Shown here in pieces: positions 8,892 through 17,724 of a stretch of 64,000 nt of DNA. The translations under genes were made by a program, and so were the position numbers. The stretch is from NCBI RefSeq assembly GCF_003443875.1, contig NZ_CP027482.1, forward strand, positions 3,382,586 through 3,446,585, in the 5' to 3' direction. Below the pieces are notes generated by a model. It saw only the letters and a list, made by a program, of their open reading frames with translations. It had not been told where the DNA came from and did not search any database. The stretch's first letter is position 1; each line of letters begins with the position of its first letter. This DNA comes from Aeromicrobium sp. A1-2 (lineage in GTDB: Bacteria; Actinomycetota; Actinomycetes; Propionibacteriales; Nocardioidaceae).

Positions 8892-11885
8892 CTACGACGG
8901 CTTTTGGTCGTCCGCGTCCGCGTCCACGTCGCTGGATGCTGCCTTGCTCAAATCTGCGCCACTCGGGTTGGCGTCGCTGAGCGGGGCGATGTCCTCGGAC
9001 ACCGGATCGGCCGTCGACTCGCCGTCCTCGACGGCCACGATGCCTTCCGGTGCCTCGACGATGCTCGTCGGCTCGGCAGCGTCGGCTTCTTCCTCGCGGG
9101 CGTCCTGCTCGACCGGCTCGGTCTCGTCGGGCACGTCCGTGACCTCTTCGGCAGGAGACGGCTCGGCTTCGGGCTCCGGGTCCGGCTTGGCGGCCGATGT
9201 GGCAGCGGGCGCGTCGTCGTTCGGCGTCAGATCCGTGTTGACGGCACCGACGTTGGCCCAGGCGGCGGCTTCCTTGTCGCCGGCGTCGCGATCATCGGCG
9301 GCCTCGGCCTTCTCCACCGGCTCCGGGTCCGACTCGGCGGGCGTCGTGTCGGGCTCGGTCGCCGCATCGTCCGCGGATTCTGTCGCCTCGGCCGCAGGTC
9401 CGACGTCCTCGGTCGTGCTGATCGAGTCGGGATCGGCCTGGTCCGTGACATCGGGCTCGGCCTCTTCGGCCGGGTCCTCGGACGTCTCGGAGGTTGGCGT
9501 CTCGACCGGCGCGGGCTCGGGCGTCGGCTCGGGCTCGGCCTCGACGGCACGCTCCTCCGGCGACGGGTTGCCGGCGCCGGCGCCCTGGTCGTCGACCGCG
9601 ATGTTGTGTGCCGCAGCGGCGGCCTTGTCGGCATCGCCAACGCCAGCACCACTGGCCTCGGCCGTGGCGGCCTCCGCCTCGGCGACGACCGAGCCGGCAA
9701 CGACCGACTCGGCAGCAGCGGCCGCGGGTGCGCGCTTGACGCCGGCGAGCAGCATCTGTGCGACGTCGAGCACCTCGACCTCTTCGCGCGCCGCACCCTC
9801 GGACTGCTTGAGGGTCAGGCCGTCCGACAGCATGACCCGGCAGAACGGGCAGCCCACCGCGATCTGGTCGGCGCCGGTCGCGATGGCTTCTTCCGTGCGG
9901 TTGACGTTGATGCGCGAGCCGAGGCTCTCCTCCATCCACATGCGGGCGCCACCGGCGCCGCAGCAGAAGGACTTCTCGGAGTTGCGCGGCATCTCGGTGA
10001 ACTCGGCGCCGGGGATGACGCTGAGCAGCTCGCGTGGCGGCTCGTACACCTCGTTGTGCCGACCCAGGAAGCACGGGTCGTGGTAGGTGATCTTCTTGGT
10101 CTCGGTCTCGGCGGTCGGCGCGGCCGGGGTCAGCTTGCCTTCCCGGACGAGCCGGTTGAGGAGCTGCGTGTGGTGCACGACCTCGAGCTCGACGCCGAAC
10201 TCGGCGTACTCATTCTTGAGCGTGTTGAAGCAGTGCGCGCAGGTCGAGACGACCTTTTTGACCTTGGTCTCCTTGAACACCTCGGCGTTCTGCATCGCGA
10301 GCTGCTGGAAGACGATCTCGTTGCCGGCACGACGGGCGGGGTCGCCCGTGCAGGTCTCGCCGTCACCGAGGACCGCGAAGGTCACACCCGCCATGTCGAG
10401 CAGCTCAGCGACGGCCTGCGTCGTCTTCTTGGCGCGATCCTCGAATGCGCCGGCGCAGCCGACCCAGAACAGCCACTCGACCTCGTCGAGATCCTCGACG
10501 TCGACGCCGACCTGCTTGACCGGGAAGTCAAGCTTCTTGGCCCAGTCCATCCGGCCCTTGGGATCCATGCCCCACGGATTGCCCTTGCGCTCCAGGCCCT
10601 TGAAGATGTTGTTGAGCTCGGCCGGGAAGTTGGACTCCACCAGCACCTGGAAGCGGCGCATGTCGTCGATGTGGTCGACGTGCTCGATGTCGACGGGGCA
10701 CTGCTGCACGCAGGCGCCACAGTTGGTGCACGACCACAGGACATCGGGGTCGATGACGCCGTACGCCTCGGCATTGCCGATCAACGGGCGCTCGAGCTCG
10801 GCCTTCTGCTCGTCGGTCCGATCCGCTTCGGGGATGTCCAGGAGCGGCAGCTTGGTGTACGCGTGATCGCGCAGACCCATCATCAGCAGCTTGGGCGACA
10901 GCGGCTTCTCGGTGTTCCACGCCGGGCACTGGCTTTGGCAGCGACCGCACTCGGTGCAGGTCGTGAAGTCCAGGATGCCCTTCCAGGTGAAGTCCTCGAC
11001 CTTGCCGACGCCGAGTTTGGCGAAGTCCTCCTCCTCGAGGTCGTCCATGTCCTCGAGGTCCAGTGGCTTGCCCTTGACGTAGATGGGCTGCAGGCCGCCG
11101 AGGGCCGTGCTGCCGTCGCTGTTGCGTTTGAACCAGATGTTGGGCCACGCCGTGAAGCGGTGCCATGCGATGCCCATCGTGAGGTTGCGAGCGATGACGC
11201 CGAGCCAGACCATCGCGAGCACGATCTTGAACATCGCGACGAAGAAGATGATGTTCTTGAGCGAGTTCTCGCCGTCGGGGTAGAGCGCATCGCCGAGGAA
11301 CGACGAGATCGGGAAGTGTCCCCGCCCACCGTTCTCGCCGCCGTGGTGCAGCTCGATGAGCTTGTACTCCGCGCCGCGGATGAACAGGATCGCCGCGCCC
11401 TCACCGAGGGCCATGACCTCGACGAAGTACGCCTGCCAGAACGTCGAGCCGAAGAAGCGACTCTTGCGCTCGAGGCGGCGCGGGTGGTTCCACTGGCGCA
11501 CGGCGATCAGGTAGATGATGCCGATCGTGCTCAGCAGGCCGAGGGCCTCCGACACCCACTCGTACGGGTAGAAGTGGCCGATGGGGGGCCAGGCGAAGTC
11601 GGCGTTGAAGATCTGGACGTACGACTGCAGGACCGCGGTGCTGAGCAGGATGAACGCCGCGTAGACGAACCAGTGCATGATCGCGACCCAGCGACGCTGC
11701 AGCATCCGGGTGTGGCCGAACGTCTCGATGAACATGTTCACCGTGCGACGCAACGGCTTGTCCCGCCGCCCGATGACGGGCTGGCCGGCCCGCATGACCT
11801 TCACCATGTCGGCCACGGCCTTGCTGATCAGCGGCAGCGCTGCTGCGGTGATGACAAGTGAGACGACAATCGCGACGACCTGCAT
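8892..11885 (-). CDS. etfD: EtfD-type membrane iron-sulfur oxidoreductase (ETF:menaquinone oxidoreductase) with a long acidic tail
   Basis: This membrane protein should pass electrons from electron transfer flavoprotein to menaquinone during fatty acid beta-oxidation, as shown for the mycobacterial EtfD family. The N-terminal about 250 residues hold several membrane helices of the NarI-like type. Two 4Fe-4S motifs follow, C-T-E-C-G-R-C-Q-S-Q-C-P near residue 308 and C-T-N-C-G-A-C-V-Q-Q-C-P near 385, then two cysteine-rich CCG domains ending in F-C-C-G-A-G-G-A near 640. From about residue 717 the last 280 residues are an Ala/Glu/Asp/Pro-rich low-complexity tail. I prefer the ATG at 11885; a TTG at 11909 is the alternative. 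Confidence 0.88.
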   Translation of the reverse strand: MQVVAIVVSLVITAAALPLISKAVADMVKVMRAGQPVIGRRDKPLRRTVNMFIETFGHTRMLQRRWVAIMHWFVYAAFILLSTAVLQSYVQIFNADFAWPPIGHFYPYEWVSEALGLLSTIGIIYLIAVRQWNHPRRLERKSRFFGSTFWQAYFVEVMALGEGAAILFIRGAEYKLIELHHGGENGGRGHFPISSFLGDALYPDGENSLKNIIFFVAMFKIVLAMVWLGVIARNLTMGIAWHRFTAWPNIWFKRNSDGSTALGGLQPIYVKGKPLDLEDMDDLEEEDFAKLGVGKVEDFTWKGILDFTTCTECGRCQSQCPAWNTEKPLSPKLLMMGLRDHAYTKLPLLDIPEADRTDEQKAELERPLIGNAEAYGVIDPDVLWSCTNCGACVQQCPVDIEHVDHIDDMRRFQVLVESNFPAELNNIFKGLERKGNPWGMDPKGRMDWAKKLDFPVKQVGVDVEDLDEVEWLFWVGCAGAFEDRAKKTTQAVAELLDMAGVTFAVLGDGETCTGDPARRAGNEIVFQQLAMQNAEVFKETKVKKVVSTCAHCFNTLKNEYAEFGVELEVVHHTQLLNRLVREGKLTPAAPTAETETKKITYHDPCFLGRHNEVYEPPRELLSVIPGAEFTEMPRNSEKSFCCGAGGARMWMEESLGSRINVNRTEEAIATGADQIAVGCPFCRVMLSDGLTLKQSEGAAREEVEVLDVAQMLLAGVKRAPAAAAAESVVAGSVVAEAEAATAEASGAGVGDADKAAAAAHNIAVDDQGAGAGNPSPEERAVEAEPEPTPEPAPVETPTSETSEDPAEEAEPDVTDQADPDSISTTEDVGPAAEATESADDAATEPDTTPAESDPEPVEKAEAADDRDAGDKEAAAWANVGAVNTDLTPNDDAPAATSAAKPDPEPEAEPSPAEEVTDVPDETEPVEQDAREEEADAAEPTSIVEAPEGIVAVEDGESTADPVSEDIAPLSDANPSGADLSKAASSDVDADADDQKPS

Positions 11886-11997
11886 GAAGGCCCCATTTCC
11901 TCTGTGCAAACGACCCTGACAGTACCGCTGACATTAACCGGTCAGAGGTCGTGCCGTTGGGTCAGGCCCACCAACCCCCCGACGAGTGGGGCATGAG

Positions 11998-13185
11998 TCA
12001 CACCGGGTCGTGGGCCTTCTCACCGCGCACCGGCACGAGCGGTATCGCGATCAGCGGGAAGATCGCGACGAGTCCGAACGCCCAGCCGTACCCGCGACCG
12101 GCGATGAGCGCGCCCACCAACGGGGGCACCAGGGCGGAGGAGACGTACTGACCCGTGTTCTGCAGCCCCATCGCTCGACCGGACCAGAACGGTCCGCCGA
12201 TCTCGGCGACGGAGGTGAAGGCGAGCCCGTTGTCCGCGACCGTCACGGCGGTCGCAACGACGATCAGCACGATCGCCAATGGCGTGCCCGAGAGCAGCCC
12301 GAGCGAGAGCATCGTGACGGCGGCGCCGGCCGCCACGGTCCGCATCGGCCCGAGCCTGCTGCCCACCCGGTCGGACCACCAGCCTGCGCCGATGCGCCCC
12401 GTCGCTCCCAGGAGCTGTGTCGCGGCGACGAGCACGCTGGCGGAAAGGGTCGACCAGCCCTTGTCGTCGATCAGCCAGACCAACATGTAGGTCCAGACCG
12501 TGAACTGGGGCACGACCAGGAGCGCCGACGCAAGGTGGATGCGTGCCAGTCGGTGGTCACGCCGATACGGGTTGGCCAGCTGGCCGGAGTCCGCTGCCTC
12601 GGCGCGGGTCGGCGGGGGCGGGTCCACGATCAGCGCGGCCGACAGGAGGGCCGCGGCGGCACAGATCCCGGCGATCAGCAGGAGGGTGGGCCGCAGGCCG
12701 TGAGCCGCAACGGTGTTCGGCACCAGCAGTGCGGCGATGCCGACGCCCAGAGGCAGGGCGGTCTGGCGGATGCCCATCGCGGTGCCGCGGCGATGCGCCG
12801 GGAACCAGCCGACGACGACCCGTCCGCTTGCCGAGTTGGTGCTGCCGGCGCCGACGCCGCCGACGACCAACCAGAACGCGAGTCCCAACAGCGATGGGCT
12901 GAGCGCGGCTCCCAGCGCGCCGACCGTGACGATTGCCAGGCCGATGGTCATTGAGGCCCGTTCGCCGATCCGGTCCACCACGAGGCCCCAGAGGACCAGG
13001 GTCGCCATGACACCGACGAATGGTGCGGCGGCGATCCCGCCGGCCTGGGTCAGGGTCAGCCCCCGCTCGGTGTGCAGGTGGTGGATCAGGAACGGTGCGC
13101 CGTTGACGAGGATCGTGCTGGCGATCTGTCCCGTCATCGAGACGCCGAGCATGACCCAACGGTTGGGGCTCGACGTCTGACTCAT
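11998..13185 (-). CDS. MFS transporter
   Basis: The 395-residue protein has about twelve hydrophobic segments and the MFS signature loop between helices 2 and 3 (V-V-D-R-I-G-E-R-A), with a second copy-like loop in the C-terminal half (W-S-D-R-V-G-S-R). The G-W-F-P-A-H-R-R-G-T-A-M-G-I-R-Q motif is typical of anion/organic-acid type MFS proteins. The substrate is unknown. I use the ATG at 13185; a GTG two codons upstream is possible. Candidate operator repeats lie just upstream. Confidence 0.85.
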   Translation of the reverse strand: MSQTSSPNRWVMLGVSMTGQIASTILVNGAPFLIHHLHTERGLTLTQAGGIAAAPFVGVMATLVLWGLVVDRIGERASMTIGLAIVTVGALGAALSPSLLGLAFWLVVGGVGAGSTNSASGRVVVGWFPAHRRGTAMGIRQTALPLGVGIAALLVPNTVAAHGLRPTLLLIAGICAAAALLSAALIVDPPPPTRAEAADSGQLANPYRRDHRLARIHLASALLVVPQFTVWTYMLVWLIDDKGWSTLSASVLVAATQLLGATGRIGAGWWSDRVGSRLGPMRTVAAGAAVTMLSLGLLSGTPLAIVLIVVATAVTVADNGLAFTSVAEIGGPFWSGRAMGLQNTGQYVSSALVPPLVGALIAGRGYGWAFGLVAIFPLIAIPLVPVRGEKAHDPV

Positions 13186-13191
13186 GTCCAC

Positions 13192-13223
13192 ATCCTGATA
13201 CGAATTGTCTCAGGATTCAGGAT
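13192..13223. promoter_or_regulatory. Inverted plus direct repeats upstream of the MFS gene
   Basis: ATCCTGA (13192-13198) is inverted as TCAGGAT (13210-13216), and the latter is directly repeated (13217-13223). The group lies 7 to 38 bases upstream of the MFS start, a position suited to an operator. No local regulator is obvious. Confidence 0.4.
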
Positions 13224-13236
13224 ACGCCGGATCGGA

Positions 13237-13254
13237 CTCCCTGCCTGCAGGGAG
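13237..13254 (-). terminator. Short hairpin after the NUDIX-like gene
   Basis: CTCCCTG-CCTG-CAGGGAG forms a seven-base stem 42 bases beyond the stop of the minus-strand NUDIX-like gene. There is no T-tract, so the assignment is tentative. Confidence 0.3.
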
Positions 13255-13295
13255 CTCGGGGATACCGAGGCGTGGGACGGTCGACGGTCGCCGAC

Positions 13296-13841
13296 CTACT
13301 GCGGCAGTGCGCCGACTGATGCGAGTGCCGCCTTGAGCAGCCAGCCACGACCACCCTCCAGGTCGTCGAGCACCTCGGGGGTCGAGGCCTCGGACGGGGT
13401 GAGCCAGGTCAGCTCCAGGGCGTCCTGGCGCGGGTTGCACTCGCCACTGACCGGCACGACATAGGCCAGCGCGACGGCGTGCTGGCGCGGGTCATACAGC
13501 GGAGAGACGCCCGGTAGGGGGAAGTACTCCGCGACCGAGAACGGCACGGTCGTCGCGGGCAGCTGCGGGAACGCGGTCGGACCGAGGTCCTTCTCCAGGT
13601 TGCGCAGCAGGGCCTCCCGCACGGACTCGCCGTGGAGCACGCGGCCGGAGACCAGGGTGCGGGTCATCGCGCCGGTCGTCGCGTTGCCTCGGAGCAGGAC
13701 GCCGATCGACTCGACCTGGCCCAGCGCGTCGATACGGACCGGGACGGCCTCGACGTACAGGATCGGGACGCGGGCCCGGGTCTCGTCGAGGGCGAAGTCC
13801 GGGAGCCAGCCCGGGTTGGGATCAGGTGTGCGCACGGACAT
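13296..13841 (-). CDS. NUDIX-like protein (DUF4916 type)
   Basis: The 181-residue protein resembles actinobacterial NUDIX-fold proteins of the DUF4916 group. A degenerate Nudix box is visible near residues 70-95: G-R-V-L-H-G-E-S-V-R-E-A-L-L-R-N-L-E-K-D-L-G. The helix keeps the first Glu and the Arg, but the R-E...E-E metal ligands read R-N...K-D, so hydrolase activity is doubtful. I use the ATG at 13841 rather than an upstream GTG. No operon partner is evident; the next gene lies 36 bases upstream on the same strand. Confidence 0.72.
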   Translation of the reverse strand: MSVRTPDPNPGWLPDFALDETRARVPILYVEAVPVRIDALGQVESIGVLLRGNATTGAMTRTLVSGRVLHGESVREALLRNLEKDLGPTAFPQLPATTVPFSVAEYFPLPGVSPLYDPRQHAVALAYVVPVSGECNPRQDALELTWLTPSEASTPEVLDDLEGGRGWLLKAALASVGALPQ

Positions 13842-13876
13842 GGGCTCATTGTGTCGCACGACGCCGAACCATGGGG

Positions 13877-14545
13877 TCAGCTCGACCCGGAAACCGCCGT
13901 CGCGCTCGCCGTGATCATGGCGATGTTCAGCACGGTCTGCGCCGCCTGGATGGCTTGGCGTACGCCCTCGCTGGCCCAGTCACCCTCGGCGATGACCTTG
14001 GCCCGGGCCTTGGCGAGCCTGCGGTCGGACTTGTCGACCAACAGCCGGGTCAGGTCCGCCGCAGCCAGCAGGCCGATCACCGGGCCGGTCTCGCTGTCGG
14101 CGGGCTGGTCGTGCAGCAGGCTCGCGCGGATGCGGTTGAGCAGGTCGTCGCGTCGGGCCGTGTCAATCACGTCATAGCGGGTCAACGGGAAGATCCCGAG
14201 CGCCTTGGCCGGGCGCCGGGCCAACCGGCCGTCGGCGATGAGCGCGGCGTACACGGTCTTGCGGCCCTGCTTGCCGAGCCGGCTGACGACGTTCTGCGGG
14301 GCTTGGCGGCGGCGGTTCTGCACCCGGGCGAAGGCCGCCGCCAGGATCGGATCGGCGACGGGCGCCGCCCTGGTCACGACAACCCGGGCCTTGCGGCCCT
14401 TGCCCTCGAGTCCGAGGTGCCCGCTCGTGACCAGGTCCATCAGATGGGCGCCACCCAGCACGGCTTCCACCTTCATCGAGTCGAGCCCGGGCTTGCCGCT
14501 GCTCGGGTCGGTGACGATCAGCAGGACGTCCTCGGCAGTGCTCAT
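13877..14545 (-). CDS. GPP34 (GOLPH3-like) family protein
   Basis: The 222-residue protein fits the GPP34 fold throughout: an N-terminal E-D-V-L-L-I-V segment, a G-A-x-L-M-D-L helix near residue 33, and a long helical C-terminal part with the L-L-H-D-Q-P pattern near 145. In eukaryotes the family binds phosphatidylinositol-4-phosphate at the Golgi. Actinobacteria often encode several copies of unknown role, so only the fold is assigned here. The gene is divergent from the DAO oxidoreductase at 14587. Confidence 0.82.
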   Translation of the reverse strand: MSTAEDVLLIVTDPSSGKPGLDSMKVEAVLGGAHLMDLVTSGHLGLEGKGRKARVVVTRAAPVADPILAAAFARVQNRRRQAPQNVVSRLGKQGRKTVYAALIADGRLARRPAKALGIFPLTRYDVIDTARRDDLLNRIRASLLHDQPADSETGPVIGLLAAADLTRLLVDKSDRRLAKARAKVIAEGDWASEGVRQAIQAAQTVLNIAMITASATAVSGSS

Positions 14546-14586
14546 GATTCACGGTAGCGCGGGCCCCTCGGTGGCAGCATGGGGTC

Positions 14587-15960
14587 GTGATCAATGGCGG
14601 GGTCTCGTTCTGGTGGCAGCAGGTCGGCGTCCCTGCGCCCCGGCCCGCGCTCGACGGCGACATGGACTGCGACGTCTGCATCGTCGGCGGTGGGTTGACC
14701 GGGCTGTGGACCGCCTACTACCTCTCGGCGCTCGACCCGACGCTCGACATCGTGGTGCTGGAGGCGGAGTTCGCCGGCTTCGGGGCGTCCGGCCGCAACG
14801 GGGGCTGGCTGTCGGCCGAGCTGTCCGGGAGCAAGCAGCGGTACGCCAAGAGCCACGGTCGCGTTGGCGTGCAGGCGCTGGTGTCGTCGATGGAGGCCGC
14901 GGTCGACGAGGTCGTCGGGATCTGCCGGGCCGAGGGCGTCGAGGCCGACATCGTCAAGCCCGGTGTCCTGTACGTCGCCCGGTCGGCCGCCCAGCTGACC
15001 CGCATGCGGGAGGGGCTTTTGGACGATGCTTCGTGGGGCATCGGCGCCGAGCACCAGCATGAGCTTTCGGTGGCCGAGCTCGGCGAGCGGCTGCAGGTCG
15101 CCGGCGCGCTCGGTGCGAAGTACAGCCCGCACTGCGCCCGCGTGCAGCCGGCGAAGCTCGTGGCCGGGATCGCCGCGGCCGTCGAGCGACGCGGTGTACG
15201 CATCCTGGAGCGGACCAGGGCGAGCGCGATCGGCTCCGGGACCGTGACAACCGATCGTGGGACCGTGCGGGCGGTGCACGTCCTACGCTGCCTCGAGGGC
15301 TACACGGCCGGCATCCGGGGTCAGCGTCGAACGTGGCTGCCGATGAACTCCGCGATGATCGCCACCGAGCCGTTGGCTGAATCGGTGTGGGATGCGATCG
15401 GGTGGCGGGGCGCCGAGTTGCTCGGCGACAACGCGAATGCGTATTGCTACGCCCAGCGCACTGTCGACGGGCGTATCGCCCTGGGCGGTCGGGGCATCCC
15501 CTACCGGTTCGGCTCGCGCACCGACGACCGTGGGCAGACCCAGGACTGGACCGTCGAGTCGCTCACCGGCATCCTGCACGAGCTGTTCCCGGCGACCCGA
15601 CAGTCCCGCATCGACCACGCCTGGTGCGGGGTGCTCGGCGTCCCACGTGACTGGTGCGCCAGCGTGACGTACGATCCGGCCACGGGCCTGGGCTGGGCCG
15701 GTGGATACGTCGGCAGCGGGCTCACCACGACGAATCTCGCGGGCCGCACCCTCGCCGACTTGGTGCTGGGGAGGGACACCGACCTCGTGGGCCTGCCCTG
15801 GGTTAACCGCGGCGTACGGCGGTGGGAGCCCGAGCCGCTGCGGTGGCTGGGCGTGCGCGCGATGTACGGCCTGTATCGCGAGGCCGACCGCCGCGAGGGC
15901 AAGGGTCTGGACCGGCCGAGCCGGCTGGCCCGCTTGGGCGACCGGCTCACGGGTCGGTAG
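14587..15960 (+). CDS. FAD-dependent oxidoreductase, DAO family
   Basis: A Rossmann FAD site C-I-V-G-G-G-L-T-G-L-W-T starts near residue 30, followed by V-V-L-E-A-E (end of beta 2) and the G-A-S-G-R-N-G-G-W motif characteristic of glycine/sarcosine oxidase and gamma-glutamylputrescine oxidase-like enzymes. The C-terminal G-W-A-G-G-Y-V-G-S-G-L block near 375 closes the FAD site. The likely reaction is oxidative deamination of a primary or secondary amine. The 457-residue length is normal. The start is GTG at 14587. No polyamine genes lie alongside, so the substrate is open. Confidence 0.85.
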   Translation: MINGGVSFWWQQVGVPAPRPALDGDMDCDVCIVGGGLTGLWTAYYLSALDPTLDIVVLEAEFAGFGASGRNGGWLSAELSGSKQRYAKSHGRVGVQALVSSMEAAVDEVVGICRAEGVEADIVKPGVLYVARSAAQLTRMREGLLDDASWGIGAEHQHELSVAELGERLQVAGALGAKYSPHCARVQPAKLVAGIAAAVERRGVRILERTRASAIGSGTVTTDRGTVRAVHVLRCLEGYTAGIRGQRRTWLPMNSAMIATEPLAESVWDAIGWRGAELLGDNANAYCYAQRTVDGRIALGGRGIPYRFGSRTDDRGQTQDWTVESLTGILHELFPATRQSRIDHAWCGVLGVPRDWCASVTYDPATGLGWAGGYVGSGLTTTNLAGRTLADLVLGRDTDLVGLPWVNRGVRRWEPEPLRWLGVRAMYGLYREADRREGKGLDRPSRLARLGDRLTGR

Positions 15961-16007
15961 GCGGCGGTCCCCGAGCCTGTCGAATCGTCGTCGACCATGA
16001 TGGACAC

Positions 16008-16391
16008 ATGACCGAAGAACTCGATCCCCGGCTCATCGAGCTCGCCCACCGCATGTTCGACCTGGCGCGCGATGGCGGTGCCGAGCAGCTCGCGGCCTAT
16101 GTCGACAAGGGCGTGCCGGTCGACATGGCTGACGCCTCGGGCAACACCCTGCTGATGCTGGCGGCCTATCACGGTCACGCAGACACCGTGGCCGCTCTGA
16201 TCGAGCGTCGCGCCGACGTCGACCGGCTCAACGACCGCGGCCAGAGCCCACTCGCCGGCGCGATCTTCAAGGGCGAGGACGACGTCGTGCGGTTCCTGCT
16301 GGGTGCCGGAGCGGATCTGGACGCCGGGTCGCCCTCGGGCCGGGCCACCGCGCAGATGTTCGAGCGCGGGGACCTGCTGGACGAGGGCTGA
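16008..16391 (+). CDS. Small ankyrin-repeat protein
   Basis: The 127-residue protein holds two to three ankyrin repeats between residues 25 and 115, with the consensus G-N-T-L-L-M-L-A-A-Y-H-G-H-A-D-T-V and a second repeat G-Q-S-P-L-A-G-A-I-F-K-G. Such small single-domain proteins mediate protein contacts; no partner is identifiable. The ATG at 16008 is preferred over a longer open frame that overlaps the upstream oxidoreductase. The stop lies 20 bases before a degenerate thi-box. Confidence 0.82.
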   Translation: MTEELDPRLIELAHRMFDLARDGGAEQLAAYVDKGVPVDMADASGNTLLMLAAYHGHADTVAALIERRADVDRLNDRGQSPLAGAIFKGEDDVVRFLLGAGADLDAGSPSGRATAQMFERGDLLDEG

Positions 16392-16410
16392 TCTCGCGGC
16401 GGGCCTGACG

Positions 16411-16523
16411 TGCCAAGGCAGGGGAGCGCCACGCAGAGCGGCTGAGAGTGCGGATCCGCCGCAGTCCCGTGAACCGGCACCGGCAAGCTCCCTTTCTCTT
16501 TTCGCCGACTTGCGTGCCTTGGC
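16411..16523 (+). promoter_or_regulatory. Degenerate second thi-box (TPP riboswitch remnant)
   Basis: The block 16419-16466 is nearly the same as the intact TPP riboswitch at 20035: it shares CAGGGGAGCGCCACGCAGAG, the conserved CTGAGA and the hairpin GCGGATCCGC. After TGAACC it diverges, and the pyrophosphate-sensing arm (the GGTTAG and GCGAAGGGA parts) is missing. The closing stem is rebuilt as GGGAGC (16422-16427) with GCTCCC (16487-16492) followed by TTTCTCTTTT. A perfect outer repeat GCCAAGGCA (16412-16420) / TGCCTTGGC (16515-16523) encloses everything. TPP binding is unlikely as it stands. The next gene downstream is the LuxR regulator. Confidence 0.65.
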
Positions 16524-16637
16524 CATCGATCACAGGCTCGACCTCCTGCCGTGGCACGACAGGCGATCAATGCTGGCGTTCGTGGTCGTCCCGGTGGCCC
16601 GTCTCGGTACGATTGCCTCAGAGTTTGAGAGGACCTT

Positions 16638-17699
16638 GTGCCACATCTGGATGTCGATGACCAGCGAGCAGTGCTCCAGGCGATCGGTCAGATCGGAAAG
16701 GCCTCAACGCTCGATGAGTTCGCCCAGCTTGCCTGTCGAGAGTTGTACCGACTCGTCCCGGGCGTCTGGGCGTCCTACAACGAGACGAACCTGCTGACCG
16801 CCAGGACCGCAGCGTTCGTGTGGCCCGAGCGGGCGGCTGACTGGTTCGACAAGAACGTCCGGGTATTTGCTCGCTACGCCCATCAGAATCCCCTCGTGCG
16901 CCACATCTCTGAGGACGGGGAGTCCGACGTGAGGACTCTGCTCGACCTCGACCCTGAACAGACGTTTCAGCAAACCGAGCTCTTCCGTGACTATTACGCA
17001 CCCATCGGTGTCCGAAGTCAGGCGGCATTCGGGCTTCCCGCTCCGTCAGGGGTGGTGATAGCGCTCGTCGTCAACCGGGACGGCGCGGATTTCTCGGCGC
17101 GTGACCGTCGAGTCATGAACGAGTTGAGGCTCCATCTGTCCAACATCTATCGGATGGTTGCGGCGTCTGAGCAGGCGCGCGGCGTCTCAACTGCAGTCGA
17201 GCTCGATGGGTGGGAGACAATTCTCATTGCCGACGATGGCACGGTCATCGAGTCGACTCCCGCAGCTGAGGAGATCGGCCGGCAGATTGGCGCGGAACTC
17301 CGGGTGGGTGACTCGGTGCTTGGCACCTCACTGTGGGAGCAGCCGTCGCCCGCGGCCCCTGGCGACGAGTGGTGGTCGGTCAAGCGCGTGTCTTCGACGA
17401 GTGTGGCCCTCGAGGAAAATGCTTTCGACGCGACACTCACAGTCAATCCGGTAGGCCCGCACGTCCTGTTGCTTCGACCGGCTCACTCGGTGACGGTCGA
17501 GTCGGCCATGCGGCTCGGCCTGACCAGACGACAGGCCGAGGTGGCGCTGCTGATCGTCGGCGGTGCGACCAACATCCAGATCGCGCGCACCCTGCACATC
17601 GCGCCTGGAACGGCGCGCAAGCACGTCGAAACGCTGATGGCTGTCTTGAGCGTTTCATCGCGTGCCGCGGCCGCAGTCGCGGTGATGCGCGGTCGGTGA
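16638..17699 (+). CDS. LuxR-type HTH transcriptional regulator
   Basis: The 353-residue protein ends in a LuxR/GerE helix-turn-helix (about residues 290-350): L-G-L-T-R-R-Q-A-E-V-A-L-L-I-V-G-G and N-I-Q-I-A-R-T-L-H-I-A-P-G-T-A-R-K-H. The N-terminal two thirds look like a GAF-type sensor region; no receiver domain is present. The GTG at 16638 has a good GAGAGGA site five bases upstream. Its neighbours are the degenerate thi-box upstream and, convergent downstream, the RTX-repeat wall protein. A role in controlling that protein is possible but only positional. Confidence 0.83.
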   Translation: MPHLDVDDQRAVLQAIGQIGKASTLDEFAQLACRELYRLVPGVWASYNETNLLTARTAAFVWPERAADWFDKNVRVFARYAHQNPLVRHISEDGESDVRTLLDLDPEQTFQQTELFRDYYAPIGVRSQAAFGLPAPSGVVIALVVNRDGADFSARDRRVMNELRLHLSNIYRMVAASEQARGVSTAVELDGWETILIADDGTVIESTPAAEEIGRQIGAELRVGDSVLGTSLWEQPSPAAPGDEWWSVKRVSSTSVALEENAFDATLTVNPVGPHVLLLRPAHSVTVESAMRLGLTRRQAEVALLIVGGATNIQIARTLHIAPGTARKHVETLMAVLSVSSRAAAAVAVMRGR

Positions 17700-17724
17700 C
17701 TGCGCAGGTCCCGCGATCTGTGGG

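Noticed and set aside
8775..11861. A 1028-codon open frame on the plus strand opposite etfD
   Set aside because: It is the mirror of a gene with clear motifs; its composition (runs of Arg, Leu, Gly, Val, His) is that of an antisense frame in GC-rich DNA.
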